A DNA stretch of 64,000 nt, taken from the NCBI GenBank assembly GCA_963573385.1, contig CAUYLG010033140.1:117356-181355 (forward strand), given 5' to 3'. The notes beneath the pieces are model-generated. The model made no database searches and was not told the DNA's origin. It was given only the letters and a program-made list of their open reading frames with translations. Origin of the DNA: Cacajao melanocephalus (Eukaryota; Chordata; Mammalia; Primates; Pitheciidae). Shown here in pieces: positions 1 to 10,202 of the stretch (position 1 is its first letter; the number at the start of each line of letters is the position of its first letter). The translations under genes and the position numbers were made by a program.

Positions 1-520
1 CTCACACATGAGTTCAAAGCAAAACATATACAGATATTTGATACAGTTGATTGCGACAGCAAAAGATCTGCAGCGTCCTAAATATCTGTTAGGAGGGAAC
101 TGGTTAAATAGATTATAGAACATTTGTAGGCTGGAATACTAAGAAGCAGTTTTTAAAAACGAAGCAGCTCTACAATAGCAGTATGAACTGATCTCTAATA
201 CATGGAAAATGAAAACAGCAAGAAGTATAACAGTATATTAATACACGGCCATTTGTGTAAAAACATATACATGTATATGTTTGTATATGAACAGAATATG
301 ATGTATCTCTAGAAGGATATACAAAAAGTATAGCAGTGGTTGCCTTAGGAAAAGGGAAATGAGATAGGAGAAGATACAGGCATGAGAGGGAGTCTTACCT
401 TTCACTGCATGTGCTTCTGTTCTTTTAATTTTTTTTTTACAATGGTTATATATTAGCCATTTGTAAATGTATTTTTTACATTTAAGTACTTAGAAAAGTG
501 TTGGTATGTATCAAATACTG
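1..520 (+). mobile_element. Ancient L1M-type LINE 3' end (degraded)
   Basis: From about 90 the text follows the 3' non-coding part of old mammalian L1 (L1M/HAL1-like) copies: a line resembling 'ggaactggttaaata', a 'ccatttgtgtaaaaa' motif near 250, and 'agcagtggttgcc' near 333, followed by a T-rich tail. Positions 262-281 form a perfect 20-bp palindrome of alternating AT-rich sequence, probably a by-product of low complexity. No coding capacity remains. The subfamily and the left boundary are unclear. Confidence 0.5.
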
Positions 521-669
521 AATAAATGTTATCTACTCTTGTTATTATTATTCCACTGTTATTACAACCACCATTTCTGGACTTATCTTTCACTACACCA
601 CTGCAAAACCTTTTTACAGCATTAAAGTGAATAATAACTAGTCCCCAAATATTAAATATGCTTTACTAT

Positions 670-785
670 TTTCATGCTTATATTTGTGTGCTTACTTCTA
701 CTTGGAAGGCCATTTTTCCATTTTTACCTATTGAAATTATACTTAGCCTCCAAGATTCAATTCAAATAACACCTCCTCCTAAATT
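670..785 (+). mobile_element. L2 LINE fragment
   Basis: The stretch ending 'caagattcaattcaaataa' followed by 'cacctcctcc' matches the part of the L2 3' region that reads like 'caagactcagctcaaatgccacctcctcc'. Only a short diverged piece is left, directly before a MIR-like segment. Assigned by remembered consensus. Confidence 0.45.
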
Positions 786-794
786 ATATGCTAG

Positions 795-905
795 CACTAT
801 AACTTTGAAATGTTTATGTAATTCTATAAGTCTCAGTTTTCTTATCTGTTAAATGAGATATAATAGACATTGTAAAGATTACATGTGATAAGGCAAGTAA
901 ATCTA
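795..905 (+). mobile_element. MIR SINE fragment
   Basis: The motif 'tcagttttcttatctgttaa' at 834 matches the MIR core ('tcagtttcctcatctgtaaa') and is followed by the expected aaatgagat-type sequence. This tRNA-derived SINE predates the mammalian radiation; only its central part is visible. Confidence 0.55.
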
Positions 906-934
906 CTCATGCATTTACTTAACATCGATTTCTT

Positions 935-1214
935 GGCTGGCCATGGTGGTTCATGCCAGTAATCACAGCACTTTGGGAATCTGAGGCAGGCAGATTGCTT
1001 GAACTCAGGAGTTCAGGACCAGCCTGGGCAGCATGGTGAGACCTCGTCTCTACAAAAAGTACAAAAATTAGCCAGGCACTATTCAGGAGGCTGAAGTGGG
1101 AGGATCACTTGAGCCTGGGAGGTTGAGGCTGCAGTGAGCCATGATCACACCACTCCAACCTGGGCAAAAGAGAGACTCTGTCTCAAAATAAAACACACAT
1201 ACACCCACCCACAT
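935..1214 (+). mobile_element. Alu SINE with internal deletion
   Basis: The Alu starts with a diverged GGCTGGCCATGGTGG and has the left-monomer 'cagcactttggga', the A-rich linker and a right monomer ending in a degenerate A tail (about 1188-1214). Roughly 30 bp of the right monomer are missing between 'ccaggcac' and 'tattcaggaggctg' at 1080. A 7-bp target duplication (ATTTCTT, 928-934 and 1215-1221) flanks it. Divergence suggests an old (AluJ-like) copy. A reversed open frame at 1083-1427 is an Alu shadow. Confidence 0.93.
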
Positions 1215-1221
1215 ATTTCTT

Positions 1222-1375
1222 GACTGACCATTTTGTAGAGGGATTATAGTATTCACCAGGGCTAGAACCACGGAAAAATTGACCATATCTCTGTCCTCAT
1301 GAAGCTCACAGTCTAGAAAGGAAATTTGAATACTGTTGATAAATGCTATGGCAAGTGTAAGCATAGAATATGGAA
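1222..1375 (-). mobile_element. L2 LINE fragment, reversed
   Basis: The segment containing 'ctcatgaagctcacagtcta' (near 1297) and then 'gataaatgctatggcaag' follows the reversed L2 3' region ('cctcaaggagcttacaatctag ... ataagtgctatg'). It lies just after the Alu duplication. Confidence 0.45.
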
Positions 1376-2423
1376 ATATAGGAGAGGGGCATCTAACCAA
1401 AAAAAAAAATAAAAAAAGCAAACCCACAGGGGATAAATAGTTGGGTTGGAAAGAAAGTCAGAAACAAAATCAGATTTGTTTTCCTTTGGAACTTTGAATG
1501 ATCTTAAAGACGTTGCAAGCAGGAAGCAGCAGAGGATTTAGAAAGATTAGTCTTGGTACCTCTCAGGGTCATTGGTCTCTGTGCTTCTGATAATCTAAAG
1601 AAATGCACAGAAAATAGCTAATATCCACCTGCTCTTCGCCTTGGCAGTTCTCAAGGAAGTGGCCCTCCTGCTGCCCCAAGCCTATCAGCCTGCATGAAAC
1701 CAAGCCTTCCAGACTATAATACAGAAAAGTAAAGTCTTTGATTGAAGAATCAGGCAGATCTCTAGGTGGTGTAGATAGGAGAAATAAAAGTTGAACTTAG
1801 CTGTTCCTTTGTACCAATCAAGGGACAGGGCCTTCCAGTATGAGGAGTTCCGAAGGATATCCCTTCTCAGCCCTCCAACCTGCCCACTTTTGCCAGAGGT
1901 GGTCTCCTCATCTGAGCTCCCTCTTCTCCCTCTGGTTTCCCCACCCCTCCTCATCGCAGATCTGTCTTTAAGTTCTCAGTTAAGCGACCCCGGAGCTCTC
2001 TGGGAGAAACTGTCCCTCATCCCTTAGGAGGGAGCTACCTCCTGTGGCTCCTTCTCATCCTGGCAAACTCAAGCAGGGCTTTAGGTTTGGTCCAGATGTA
2101 GTTGAAGTTCCCCACTCAGTCTGTAGCATCCAGAGGACTACTTTCATTCCCTTAAGAAAATTTACAGAATTCAATAAAATCTGCCTGTCCATTAAGTGAA
2201 CAGCTGATAAGCTGTAACACATTTGAGCACTCAATTTTTCAGGAACATGTCTCCCCTCAATTCCAATCCCTTAGGGCCATCAAGTTTGGCAAGCAAGCAC
2301 ACTGAAGACTGAGTTTGAAGTTTGTTTTTATTATGTAGAACATCGTTGGCATTTTCTTCCAAGATAAAATGGCTATATAACAGATATGTCAACTAACAAA
2401 GACGGAGATGACAGAACATAGGG
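1376..2423. other. Single-copy sequence, no feature recognised
   Basis: Apart from an A-rich run at 1400-1418 I recognise no repeat, RNA gene or convincing coding frame. The short overlapping frames at 1685-2027 on both strands show no family features and are treated as chance. Confidence 0.5.
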
Positions 2424-2752
2424 TGATATGGTTTGAGTTTGTGTCCCCACCCAAATCTCATGTTGAATTGTAATCCCTAGTGTGGGACGTGGAGCCTGGT
2501 GGGAGGTGATTGAATCATGGGAGTGGTTTCTAATGGTTTAGCACGGTCCCCCTAGTGCTGTCTTGTGATAGAGTTCTCAGGAGATCTGGTTAAGTGTGTG
2601 GTACCTTCCCCTCGCTGCTCTCTCTCCCTCTCTGCTGGTGCTCACTTACACTTTGCCTTCTGCCATGAGTGTAAGTTTCCTGAGGCCTCCCCAACCATGC
2701 TTCCTGTACAGCCTTTGGAACGGTGAGTCAATTAAACCTTTTCTTCATAAAT
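2424..2752 (-). mobile_element. MST/THE1-type solo LTR (ERVL-MaLR), reversed, truncated
   Basis: The left end TGATATGGTTTGAGTTTGTG and internal words 'cccacccaaatctcatgttg', 'ggtgggaggtgattgaatca', 'ctgtacagcctttggaac' and 'ttaaaccttttcttcataaa' are typical of the reversed MST/THE1 LTR. The part that should follow 'aaatta' (the LTR's own 5' end) is missing, so the copy is truncated at about 2752. No internal retroviral coding sequence is attached. Confidence 0.85.
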
Positions 2753-4999
2753 TAAACAAAAGAAAGAAAATTTAATGACAGTTTAGGCTCCCCACTGGTG
2801 AGGCATGTGTCCTCAGCGAAGTAAGTGCAGCTTGTAACAACAGTCATTCGTCTTACCAGACTCAAAAAGGAAAGAATGTTGCTTTTAGCTTGGTTCTGAC
2901 TTTCATCTTTAGGGACCACCACTACCATCAGTCCCTGCCGTCGTTATGCCAGGAAACATTTCCTCTTATAACTGAGACCTGACAGCTTTACAGAAGCACC
3001 AAATTAAGCTAGTTGAAAGAATGGGTGCTAGTTCACATAGAGTAGCTCTGATGAGATCCTTTTGACTCTAGAGATCCTTCTAGTGGAGGTGAAGAGAAAG
3101 TTTTGCCAGTTCATACAGCAACAAGTTGAATAATTTCTCTTTCAGGTATTTAAGTTTGGTTTGCCTTTTTGTGGGGAGGGGAGTAGAATTTAAAAAAACA
3201 AAAACAAAAGAAAACACAAACAAACAAACAAACAAATGCAAAACAAATACCTCTAAGCCAAAAATGAATCTCTGTGATTCTGCAAAAAATTCTAGAGTAG
3301 GCTCAGGTATCTCCCCATGACCTCTGCAGCCATGCCCAGCTGAAACAATAGGCAAGAGAAGCTTGTATTAGTTTTGATCAAGTAGCCATGAGCTGGAAAT
3401 ATGATCTGGTTCAACAGCATGCACAATCACATGGCGTCCCAGTGGCTCTTGTCAGACATACCCTCGGTTTCCAGTCTGCCTTTCATTAAGGGTGAAGCCC
3501 AAAGCCTCTCTGAGCATGTGCAAGGCAACAGATTTATGCTGCCCTCTGCTGGTGAGCAAATCTTTTACAAGGGGGACTGAGTGGGCTGATTGACTTCTTC
3601 CCTTCTCCCAGCCCCACTTCCTAGATAAATAACCCTGCTAGATAAAATTAGAAGTAGAGTTCTGAGTGGGGCTGAGGTGAGAGTAGAGTGGTGGAGAATA
3701 TAGATCAGGAGAATCAGAAAGACCGCAAACCAGGGATATGTCACTATTAGAATCCAATATAGCATAGGGGGCTCATCTGTGTATTTGCTTTGGGGTAGGG
3801 GGGAATTTTCATTCAAACTCTCTCATGACATTTGAGTTACTTAGTACTGAATGCATTTTGTGATGTATTTAGAAAATGCATTTCACTAATGCTTCCCTAA
3901 TTCATGGGGGCTGCTGTTTTACCAGTCACCATGATCCTTAATCAGTGGAGTCGTATAGGATGTAGATAGTCTGTAAAAGTGCTTAATAAAAATCATTTAA
4001 TTCTAAATTAGATGAGTGCACTTAACCCTAAAGATATTAAAACTGATTGTTTGATGTATTGCCATGAGTAGGTAGAAATTCAAAAATAAAAGCTTCCTGC
4101 ACTTAAATCAAAGAGCACCAAGCTCATAGCCGCTCGGTGCAAGCACATGCATCAGTGTCATGAAGCTGGGCTATGATAAACTAACCCATTTTGGGCTTTT
4201 AAACTGTAAATATGAAGTACTTGAACTTGATCAGTTATGAGATACATCAGTGAGTTTTTCTGAGCAAAGTACTGTGTGTGACCTGATAGCCTGCTAAAAG
4301 CCTGTGGAGGTCACCTGTCACTTATTTGCAGACTTGGTGAGGTTGGCAGTGGGGCCAGCTGCTGATGCTTGGCAGGGCTAATGTGCACTGCTAGTCTAGA
4401 CCCTAGGCTAGAGGCAGGTCTAGTGTGAGCAAGTAGGAGAGTGGGGATTTTCATTGACTGAATTGTTATTCTTGGGTTCTCATTGTAGGTGCATCCACAC
4501 TTGCTTAACTTGCTCAGTATAGCCCTCAACATGATGCCATGTTCATGAGGAAACTTACATCAATCTTGATAATGGGTCACAGTAAATTTTGGAGGGATAT
4601 GTCTATTAAATTTAAGGGAATCTCAATAATTTCCATGGTTTAATGAGTGTGGCAGGAAAGATTATAAAATACATACAATTTCTCATTCTCTCTCTCTTTC
4701 TCTTTCTGTTCTAGGTATTAAGTATGCTTATACTGAAGCATTAAAGGTTGTTTTCACAGTTAAGAGACTAGCCTTCTGGGTTTTTTAAATAAAAGCCTTC
4801 TTGTAAGTGGTTAACCACAGATGGGAAAAAAAGGGGAATCTTCTTTTCTCCGCCCCTTCATGTTAGCAATGCTTTATATTTGACTTTCAAGGCTTCTGTG
4901 AATCATTGAAACGAAGGCACAGATTTCTAGAAATATCGGGAACAATGCATGGATCCCATACATACTATTGAGAACCAAGCGCAGAGTTGGCTATTAAGG
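2753..4999. other. Mostly single-copy sequence
   Basis: Except for the CAAA repeat at 3216-3236 I recognise no mobile element in these 2.2 kb. The part around 3840-4260 is AT-rich, non-repetitive and contains homeobox-like words such as 'catttaattctaaattagat'; it could be a conserved non-coding element, which only a cross-species alignment would show. No coding frame is convincing. Confidence 0.45.
3216..3236 (+). repeat. (CAAA)n simple repeat
   Basis: About five uninterrupted CAAA units in an A-rich context beginning near 3190. It produces the lysine/asparagine-rich open frame that crosses this spot, which is not a gene. Confidence 0.9.
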
Positions 5000-5130
5000 T
5001 AGCCATTGTGAGTTACCTACACAGTACCTGTTGAGTGCACTATAATATGGTAGGTGGTAATGGAAGGCAACAATAAAGAAAGAAAATAACATACTATATT
5101 TTTGGAGAATGCAGTCTAACAGGTCTAATT
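5000..5130 (-). mobile_element. Possible L2 fragment, reversed
   Basis: The words 'ttacctacacagtacctgtt', 'caacaataaagaaa' and 'tgcagtctaacagg' resemble the reversed L2 3' end in order, but divergence is high and the call is weak. Confidence 0.35.
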
Positions 5131-5204
5131 CTGCTAGAAAACACACACTCTGTTAAATTATCCTGTAAGTGCATTACTTATATTACTCAATTGACTATCT
5201 AAGG

Positions 5205-5585
5205 GCAGTTTCTCTGGAAACAGACCCAATTGAAGATTGTGGGTAGGAGGTTTATTTGGAGAGTATATGAAGTGAGAGAAGCAAGACTGGGCAGAGAAAG
5301 GAGTTCAGCTATGTTGCAGTTGCAATAGAGGTCTCAGCTGGTCTGATGGGGAACTCTGGGGCTAGGATGGTCTTTCAGGGTGGTCTCAAGTTGAGGCAAA
5401 TGAGACTGGATTTTGTACCCCTGCATTGACTGGTCATTGGATGCAGGCTTCCTCATGGAGACAGTTCCCTCTGGCCCAGGGAAATGTCCAGAGAGAGAGT
5501 CAGCCTTGAGTGTTCAGCAGGCAACACTCCCAGCAGTTGCAGGAAATGAGTGCCTTGGTCCTGAAGGGAGGTTTCTGGGTGGTGA
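5205..5585 (+). repeat. Unnamed interspersed repeat family, copy A
   Basis: This stretch shares ordered similarity with 8402-8700 and 19780-20120: a 'ctctggaaacagacc'-like start, 'gcaagactgggcagag', 'gttgcaatagaggtctcagc', 'aagttgaggcaaatgagact', 'tttgtacccctgcattgact' and 'ggatgcaggc'. The pattern of a long diverged unit with no coding sequence suggests an old LTR, but I cannot name it. A MER1A-like hAT element sits at its right side; sequence at 6146-6255 may be its continuation. Confidence 0.6.
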
Positions 5586-5592
5586 ACGACAG

Positions 5593-6137
5593 CAGTGATC
5601 CCCAACCTTTTGGCATCAGGGACCAGTTTCATGGAAGACAATTTTTTCCATGAACCAGGGAGCAAGGAGGATGGTTTGGGGATGATTCAAGCATATTACA
5701 TTTATTGTGCACTTTATTTCTATTATTATTACAATGTAATATATAATGAAATAATTATACAACTCACTATAATGTAGAATCACTGGGAGCCCTGAACTTG
5801 TTTCCCTGCAATTACAGGAAAACCTCCCCCATCACCTCCTCTTGAGGTGATGGGAGACAGTGACAGATCATCAGGCATTAGATTCTTATAAGGAACACAC
5901 AACCTAGATCCTTCTCATGCAAAGTTCACAATAGGGTTCACACTCCTATGAGAATCTAATGTCTCTGCTGATCTGACAGGAGACAGACCTCAGACGGTAA
6001 TGTGAGCAATGGGGGACTGCTATAAATACAGATGAATCTTCACTTGCTTAACTGCTGCTCACCTCCTGGTGTGTGGCCTGGTTCCTAACAGGACACTGAA
6101 TAATACCAGTCCATGGCCCAGGGACTGGGGATCCTTG
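5593..6137. mobile_element. MER1A-like hAT-Charlie non-autonomous element
   Basis: Left terminus CAGTGATCCCCAACCTTTTG and right terminus reading into ctggggatccttg are inverted repeats of the MER1 type. The outer arms mirror each other (for example 'cattagattcttataagg' against 'cctatgagaatctaatg'). About 545 bp fits MER1A. The flanking octamers aacgacag and cactatag agree at 5 of 8 positions, compatible with an aged 8-bp hAT duplication. A perfect 11-bp stem with a 5-nt loop lies at 5828-5854. There is no transposase; mobility would have needed a Charlie enzyme in trans. Confidence 0.85.
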
Positions 6138-6713
6138 CACTATAGCATCCATAATAGTCCAACCTATGTGCTTCTTGAATCCACTTGCTTCTTACAGTAA
6201 ATTTACTTTATTGGAAACAGCTTGTCCAGGGTTCTGGTTGGTATTGCTTCTTGGGTACACTTACAGAAGGAAAATAAGTAGGAAAGAATGGCAGTTCCTG
6301 CTGCTGTAGCAGCTGGTCTCAAGGATCATATCTGATACTCATTGTCTTCCTCCTCTATTACCCATTCTAGATTCCTTGCACCCTTGGCTAGCACCTCTGC
6401 TGGTCTAGGGAGCTTAGTTGGTGGGGTAATCTAGACTCTCAACCCTAAGCAGTATGAGCCCCTGGTCACCATGCACTTCTCAGGCCATCACTGCTGCATG
6501 TGTCCTTCTGCTGTCAAAATTGGGCAGGGGAATATAAAAAGACACCGCTGTCCTTTATATCGTTCTCTCCAGGATATGATAATACTGTTGATTAATAGCT
6601 TGGCAGGTGTGGAAACAGATTCAAAGGCTTCTACTTGGCCTTCCCGACTATAATAGCTCTAACTGCACAGAAGAATGAACCAAAGTTAGAGTTCTAACGA
6701 CCAAATATGTTCA
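6138..6713. other. No feature recognised
   Basis: This may hold the end of unnamed family copy A up to about 6255. The remainder is single-copy, without a convincing frame, RNA gene or repeat. Confidence 0.45.
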
Positions 6714-6740
6714 TTACAAACAAGCATTCAAAGACTTACA

Positions 6741-6914
6741 GGCTAGGTGCAGTGGCTCGTGCCTGCAATCCCAGCACTTTGGGAGGCCAAGGTAGGCAGA
6801 TCACTTGAGGTCAGGAGTTTGACAACAGTCTGGCCAACATGTTGAACCCCATCTCTACTAAAAATACAAAAAATTAGCCAGGTGTGATGGTGCGTGCCTG
6901 TAGTCCCAGCTGCT
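6741..6914 (+). mobile_element. 3'-truncated Alu joined directly to L1
   Basis: A normal Alu 5' end (GGCTAGGTGCAGTGGCTC) runs through the left monomer and A-rich linker and stops inside the right monomer at 'tagtcccagctgct'. There is no right-monomer end and no poly(A) tail; the next base begins L1 sequence. Alus are rarely 3'-truncated, so this is either a chimeric retrotransposition product with the L1 or the result of a deletion. Confidence 0.9.
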
Positions 6915-8146
6915 AAGAAAGAAAAAAAATTCTGGGAGTATCGACTATCTGACTTCAAATTATGCTGCAAGGCTATAGTAAACAAAACATGGTACTGGTG
7001 TAAAAGTAGATACATAGGCCAATCGAACACAATAGAGAATCCATAAATAAAGACAAATACTTACACTGAACTGATCTTTGACAAAGCATACAAAAACATA
7101 AATTGGGAAAGGGCACCCTATTCAATAAACGGTGCTGAGAAAATTGGATAGTCACACGTAGAAGAATGAAACTAGATTATTTTCTCTCGCCATATACAAA
7201 AATTAACTAAAGATGTATTAAAGACTTAAATATAAGCCCTGAAACCATAAAAATTATAGAAGAAAACCTAGGAAAATCTCTTCTGGACATTGGCCTAGGC
7301 GAATAATTTATGACTAAGACTCCAAAAGCAAATGCAACAAAAACAAAAATAAATAAATGAGACCTAATTAAACTAAAAAGCTTCTGCACAGCAAAAGAAG
7401 TGATCATCAAACTAAACGGACAACCTACAAAATGGGAAAAATATTTGCAAATTATGCATCCAACAAAGAACTAATATCCAGAATCTACAAAGAACTCAAA
7501 TCAGCAAGAAAAAAAAAATCCCATCAAAAAGTGGGCTAATGACATGAATAGACATTTCTCAAAAGAAGATATACAAATGGATAACAAACATATGACACTA
7601 ATCATCAGAGAAATGTAAATTAAAACCACAACGAGATACCACCTCACCCTAGCCAGAATGGCCATTATTAAAAAGTCAAAAACAATTGATATTGGCGTGG
7701 GTGCAATAAAAAGGGAACACTTATACACTACTGGTGAGAATGTAAATTCGTACAACTTCTATGGAAAACACTATAGAAATTTCTCAAAGAAGTATAAGTA
7801 GATCTACCATTTGATTTAGCAATCCTGCTAGTAGGTATCTACCCAAAGGAAAGTGAGTCACTATACCAAAAAGACACCTGTGTGCATATGTTTATCATAG
7901 CACAATCACAATTGCGAAGATATGGAATCAACCTAAGTGCCCATCAACCAATAAATAAAGAAAATGTGGTTATCTATCTATTCTGTCTATCATCTACGTA
8001 CTATGGAATACTACTCAGCCATAAAAAAGAATGAAATAATGTCTTTTTCAGCAACTTGGATGAAACTGGAGGCCATTATTATGAGTGAAGTAACTCAGGA
8101 ATCAAAAACCAAATACCACATGTTCTCTCTTATAAGTGGAAGCTAA
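6915..8146 (+). pseudogene. L1 ORF2 C-terminal remnant, disrupted
   Basis: This is the 3' part of the LINE-1 endonuclease/reverse-transcriptase frame, beyond the polymerase core. The final readable block (7964-8146) contains MEYYSAIKKNEIMSF and ends at the native stop after FSLISGS. Earlier parts are broken by stops and frameshifts, so no continuous frame exists and no activity is expected. Confidence 0.85.
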
Positions 8147-8357
8147 GGTGTGCAATGATATAAAAGACATTGGAAACTCAGTAAGAGGGAGGTTGTGAGG
8201 GGGTCGTGGGATGAAAAACTACCCTATTGCATACAATGTACAGTATTTGGATGATGGGTGCACTAAAATTCCAGACTTCACCACTATACAATTTATCCAT
8301 GTAATCAAAACCACTTGTACCCCTAATACTATTGAAATAATTTTTTAAAATTCTATT
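6915..8357 (+). mobile_element. 5'-truncated L1 (L1MA/L1PB-like) with 3' UTR
   Basis: Sequence corresponds to the last ~1.2 kb of L1 ORF2 followed by the 3' UTR and a short degenerate A-rich tail ending near 8357. Diagnostic words include 'ctgacttcaaattatgctgc' (6950), 'atggaatactactcagccat' (8002) and 'atgttctctcttataagtgg' (8120). The flanks 6714-6740 and 8358-8380 can be aligned as a decayed target duplication that encloses the Alu piece as well. Confidence 0.9.
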
Positions 8358-8401
8358 TTACAATCAGCATCATAGGACCATTCCTGGTGCCAACTGTTTT
8401 A

Positions 8402-8700
8402 GATCAGGTTTCAGGAAATAGACTCTCAGAGAGTTGCTTGCAGGATGTTTGCTGGAGAAACTGTTGAAACAATACTTATAAGAAAGTGAGGGAAACAGGA
8501 TTGGGCAGAGGGAGAAGTTGAACTGCAATGTGGTTGAATAGAGACATCAGCCAATCCCATAAAAAATGCTGGTACTGGGACAGCCCTTCTGAGTTATCCC
8601 AAATTGAGGCAAGGGGGGCCGTGTTTTTGTACAACTGCACTAGATGTGGACTGGCCCTGGGAGGGGGTGTGACATTGGGCAAGACAGCTTCCTTTGGCTA
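8402..8700 (+). repeat. Unnamed interspersed repeat family, copy B
   Basis: Related in order and orientation to 5205-5585 and 19780-20120. Shared words are 'ggattgggcagagggagaag', 'ttgaactgcaatgtggttg', 'caaattgaggcaaggggg', 'ttgtacaactgcac' and 'gggcaagacagcttcctttg'. It resembles copy C most closely around the central GAAGTTGAACT block. It is probably an old LTR; I cannot assign a family name. It lies immediately downstream of the L1 insertion and upstream of MER20. Confidence 0.6.
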
Positions 8701-8704
8701 AATC

Positions 8705-8875
8705 AGGGTTTCACCACAACAATGCTATTGACATTTTGGACCAGACTGTTCTTTCTTGGAGGAGGAAGGCTGTCCTGTGCTTTATAGGACATATATCAGC
8801 ATCTCAGCCTCTACCTACTAAATTTCAGTAGCATTCCCCCATGATAATCAAAATGTCTCCAGATATTGCCCCCAT
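8705..8875 (-). mobile_element. MER20 hAT-Charlie element, reversed, truncated
   Basis: Ordered matches include 'atgctattgacattttgga', 'ggctgtcctgtgctttatag', 'cagcatctcagcctctacc' and 'aaaatgtctccagatattgc', the reversed MER20 body. The terminal part is lost where a TG-rich tract begins. MER20 copies are non-autonomous DNA transposons, some of which are reported to act as enhancers in endometrial cells; nothing in the sequence shows that for this copy. Confidence 0.8.
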
Positions 8876-8912
8876 GTGCGTGTGCGTGCATGTGTGCGTG
8901 CATGTGTGTTTC
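8872..8912 (+). repeat. Imperfect TG-rich simple repeat
   Basis: Alternating TG/CG/CA units (gtgcgtgtgcgtgcatgtgt and onward), a potential Z-DNA-forming alternating purine-pyrimidine tract. It replaces the missing end of the MER20 copy. Confidence 0.85.
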
Positions 8913-8914
8913 CC

Positions 8915-9097
8915 TGCCATATGAGGACACATAAAGAAAGTGTCCCTCTGCAATTTAGGAAGAGCGCCCTCACCAGAATCAGCCACCCTCTTGATCTTGG
9001 ATGTCCCAGTTTTCAGAATTGTGAAGCATACATTTCTGTTGTTTAAGCCACCCAGGCCATGGTATTTTGGTTATAGCAGCCCAAACTGACCAAGGCA
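8915..9097 (-). mobile_element. MLT1 LTR fragment (ERVL-MaLR), reversed
   Basis: Matches to the reversed MLT1 LTR include 'ccatatgaggacacataaag', 'agagcgccctcaccagaatc', 'cttgatcttggatgtcccag', 'ttctgttgtttaagccaccc' and 'atggtattttggttatagca'. The distal LTR half is missing. No retroviral gene is attached. Confidence 0.7.
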
Positions 9098-9129
9098 TAC
9101 CTTCATCATTTTTCACCTTGATAAGTGAA

Positions 9130-9850
9130 ACAGCTGACACTGCCTACACCTTCAGGAGACCACTCCCCATACATCTTCCTTATGTTCTTACAGTATCTTT
9201 CATAAATGCAGGCATGTCACTGCTGAACTAAACTACACACCTCTCGCCTGCAGTAACATTTTTCAAAGTGGGGTCTGCATCTGGTATTCTTATCAAAAAT
9301 GCTGATTCCAAGGCCTAACTCATCAGGTTCAAAGTCTCTGGGTGTACGGCACTTAAACATTACGGTTAGACAACCTTAACTCCTTTTAATTCCAAATGCA
9401 AACTCCTTTTCATGGCACAGGGTGGCCTTCAGAAACTGAAATCTTAGCCTATCTTCTTGGCTTCATCTCCACCATTCATTCTCCTGTTGGTACTAAAAGC
9501 TGCACCCAGCTGAACTACTTGTGTTTGTTGAAACACGCCAGGCATGTCCCCATATCTGTACTCTTCACATATTGCTGCCTTATTTTCCTCTGACTGCCAA
9601 AATTCCTGTGTGTTTTAAAACTCAGCTTCTCCTTGAAGCCTTCCATGATTATGTTCTTCACCAGTGTCTTCATTTCCTTGGGGCTTCCATAGCACTCACT
9701 CTGTTATTCTGCATGTTATTCCTTCCTACCCTCACCCCTGGGCTATTGCCCTGTAGATACCTGCCTCTCTCCTGGAATGACAGCCCTCTGACAGCACAGC
9801 CTGCGCCTTTATTCTAGCACGATAGTCACTCAATAAACATTGGCCGAGGG
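9130..9850 (+). mobile_element. L2 LINE 3' segment, interrupted by MER5
   Basis: Two parts of one L2 copy flank the MER5 at 9258-9376. The left part resembles the end of L2 ORF2. The right part keeps 'cagctgaactacttgtg', 'cagcttctccttgaagcctt' and the characteristic terminus around 'cactcaataaacattgg' at 9828. Short open frames at 9396-9817 are remnants or chance and not genes. Confidence 0.65.
9258..9376. mobile_element. MER5-type hAT element
   Basis: Words 'tttcaaagtggggtctgcat', 'aaaatgctgattcc', 'aactcatcaggttcaaagtc' and 'tctgggtgta' follow the MER5 body (fill-in around 'gaatcagaatctctgggg'). It is inserted in the L2 and is a short internally complete MITE-like copy with eroded termini. 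Confidence 0.6.
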
Positions 9851-9893
9851 AATTAATGAGCATTATGATACTCACTCTGAGTTAGTACTGTCT

Positions 9894-10202
9894 AATCGAA
9901 GTATAATGTGAAACACGCATGTAATTTTAAATTTTCTGGTAGCCACATTGAAAATAGAAAAAGAAACAAGTGAAATTAATTCTAATTGTATGTTTTTATT
10001 TAACCTAATCTATCCAAAATATTATCATTTCAACATGCAACTCATACAAAAAAGTATTGATATATTTTACATTATTTTTTTTCCTGCTAAGTCTTCAGAA
10101 TTCTAGCATGCTTTCATACTGAACACATTTCAAACCAGACTGGCCACATTGCACATGCTCAATAGCCACATGTGACTAGTGAGTGCCATATTGGAATCAC
10201 TA
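9894..10202. mobile_element. Non-autonomous hAT-type DNA element (MER family)
   Basis: Left end 'agtactgtctaatcgaag' and right end 'gtgccatattggaatcac' are diverged inverted termini. The interior contains 'gtagccacattgaaaatag', 'caaaatattatcatttcaac' and 'caatagccacatgtgactag', typical of a family built around the AGCCACATGTGGCTA motif. I am confident of the class but not of the family number. Confidence 0.6.

Noticed and set aside
262..281. 20-bp perfect palindrome of alternating AT-rich sequence
   Set aside because: It lies in the low-complexity part of an old L1 3' end, where alternating TA/CA words make palindromes likely.
2424..2752. Endogenous retrovirus with coding genes
   Set aside because: Only LTR sequence is present here and at 8915, 22972, 28142 and 41743; no gag, pol or env-like frame is linked to any of them.
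5828..5854. Perfect 11-bp hairpin with 5-nt loop
   Set aside because: It lies inside the MER1A-like element, whose internal fold-back structure explains it.
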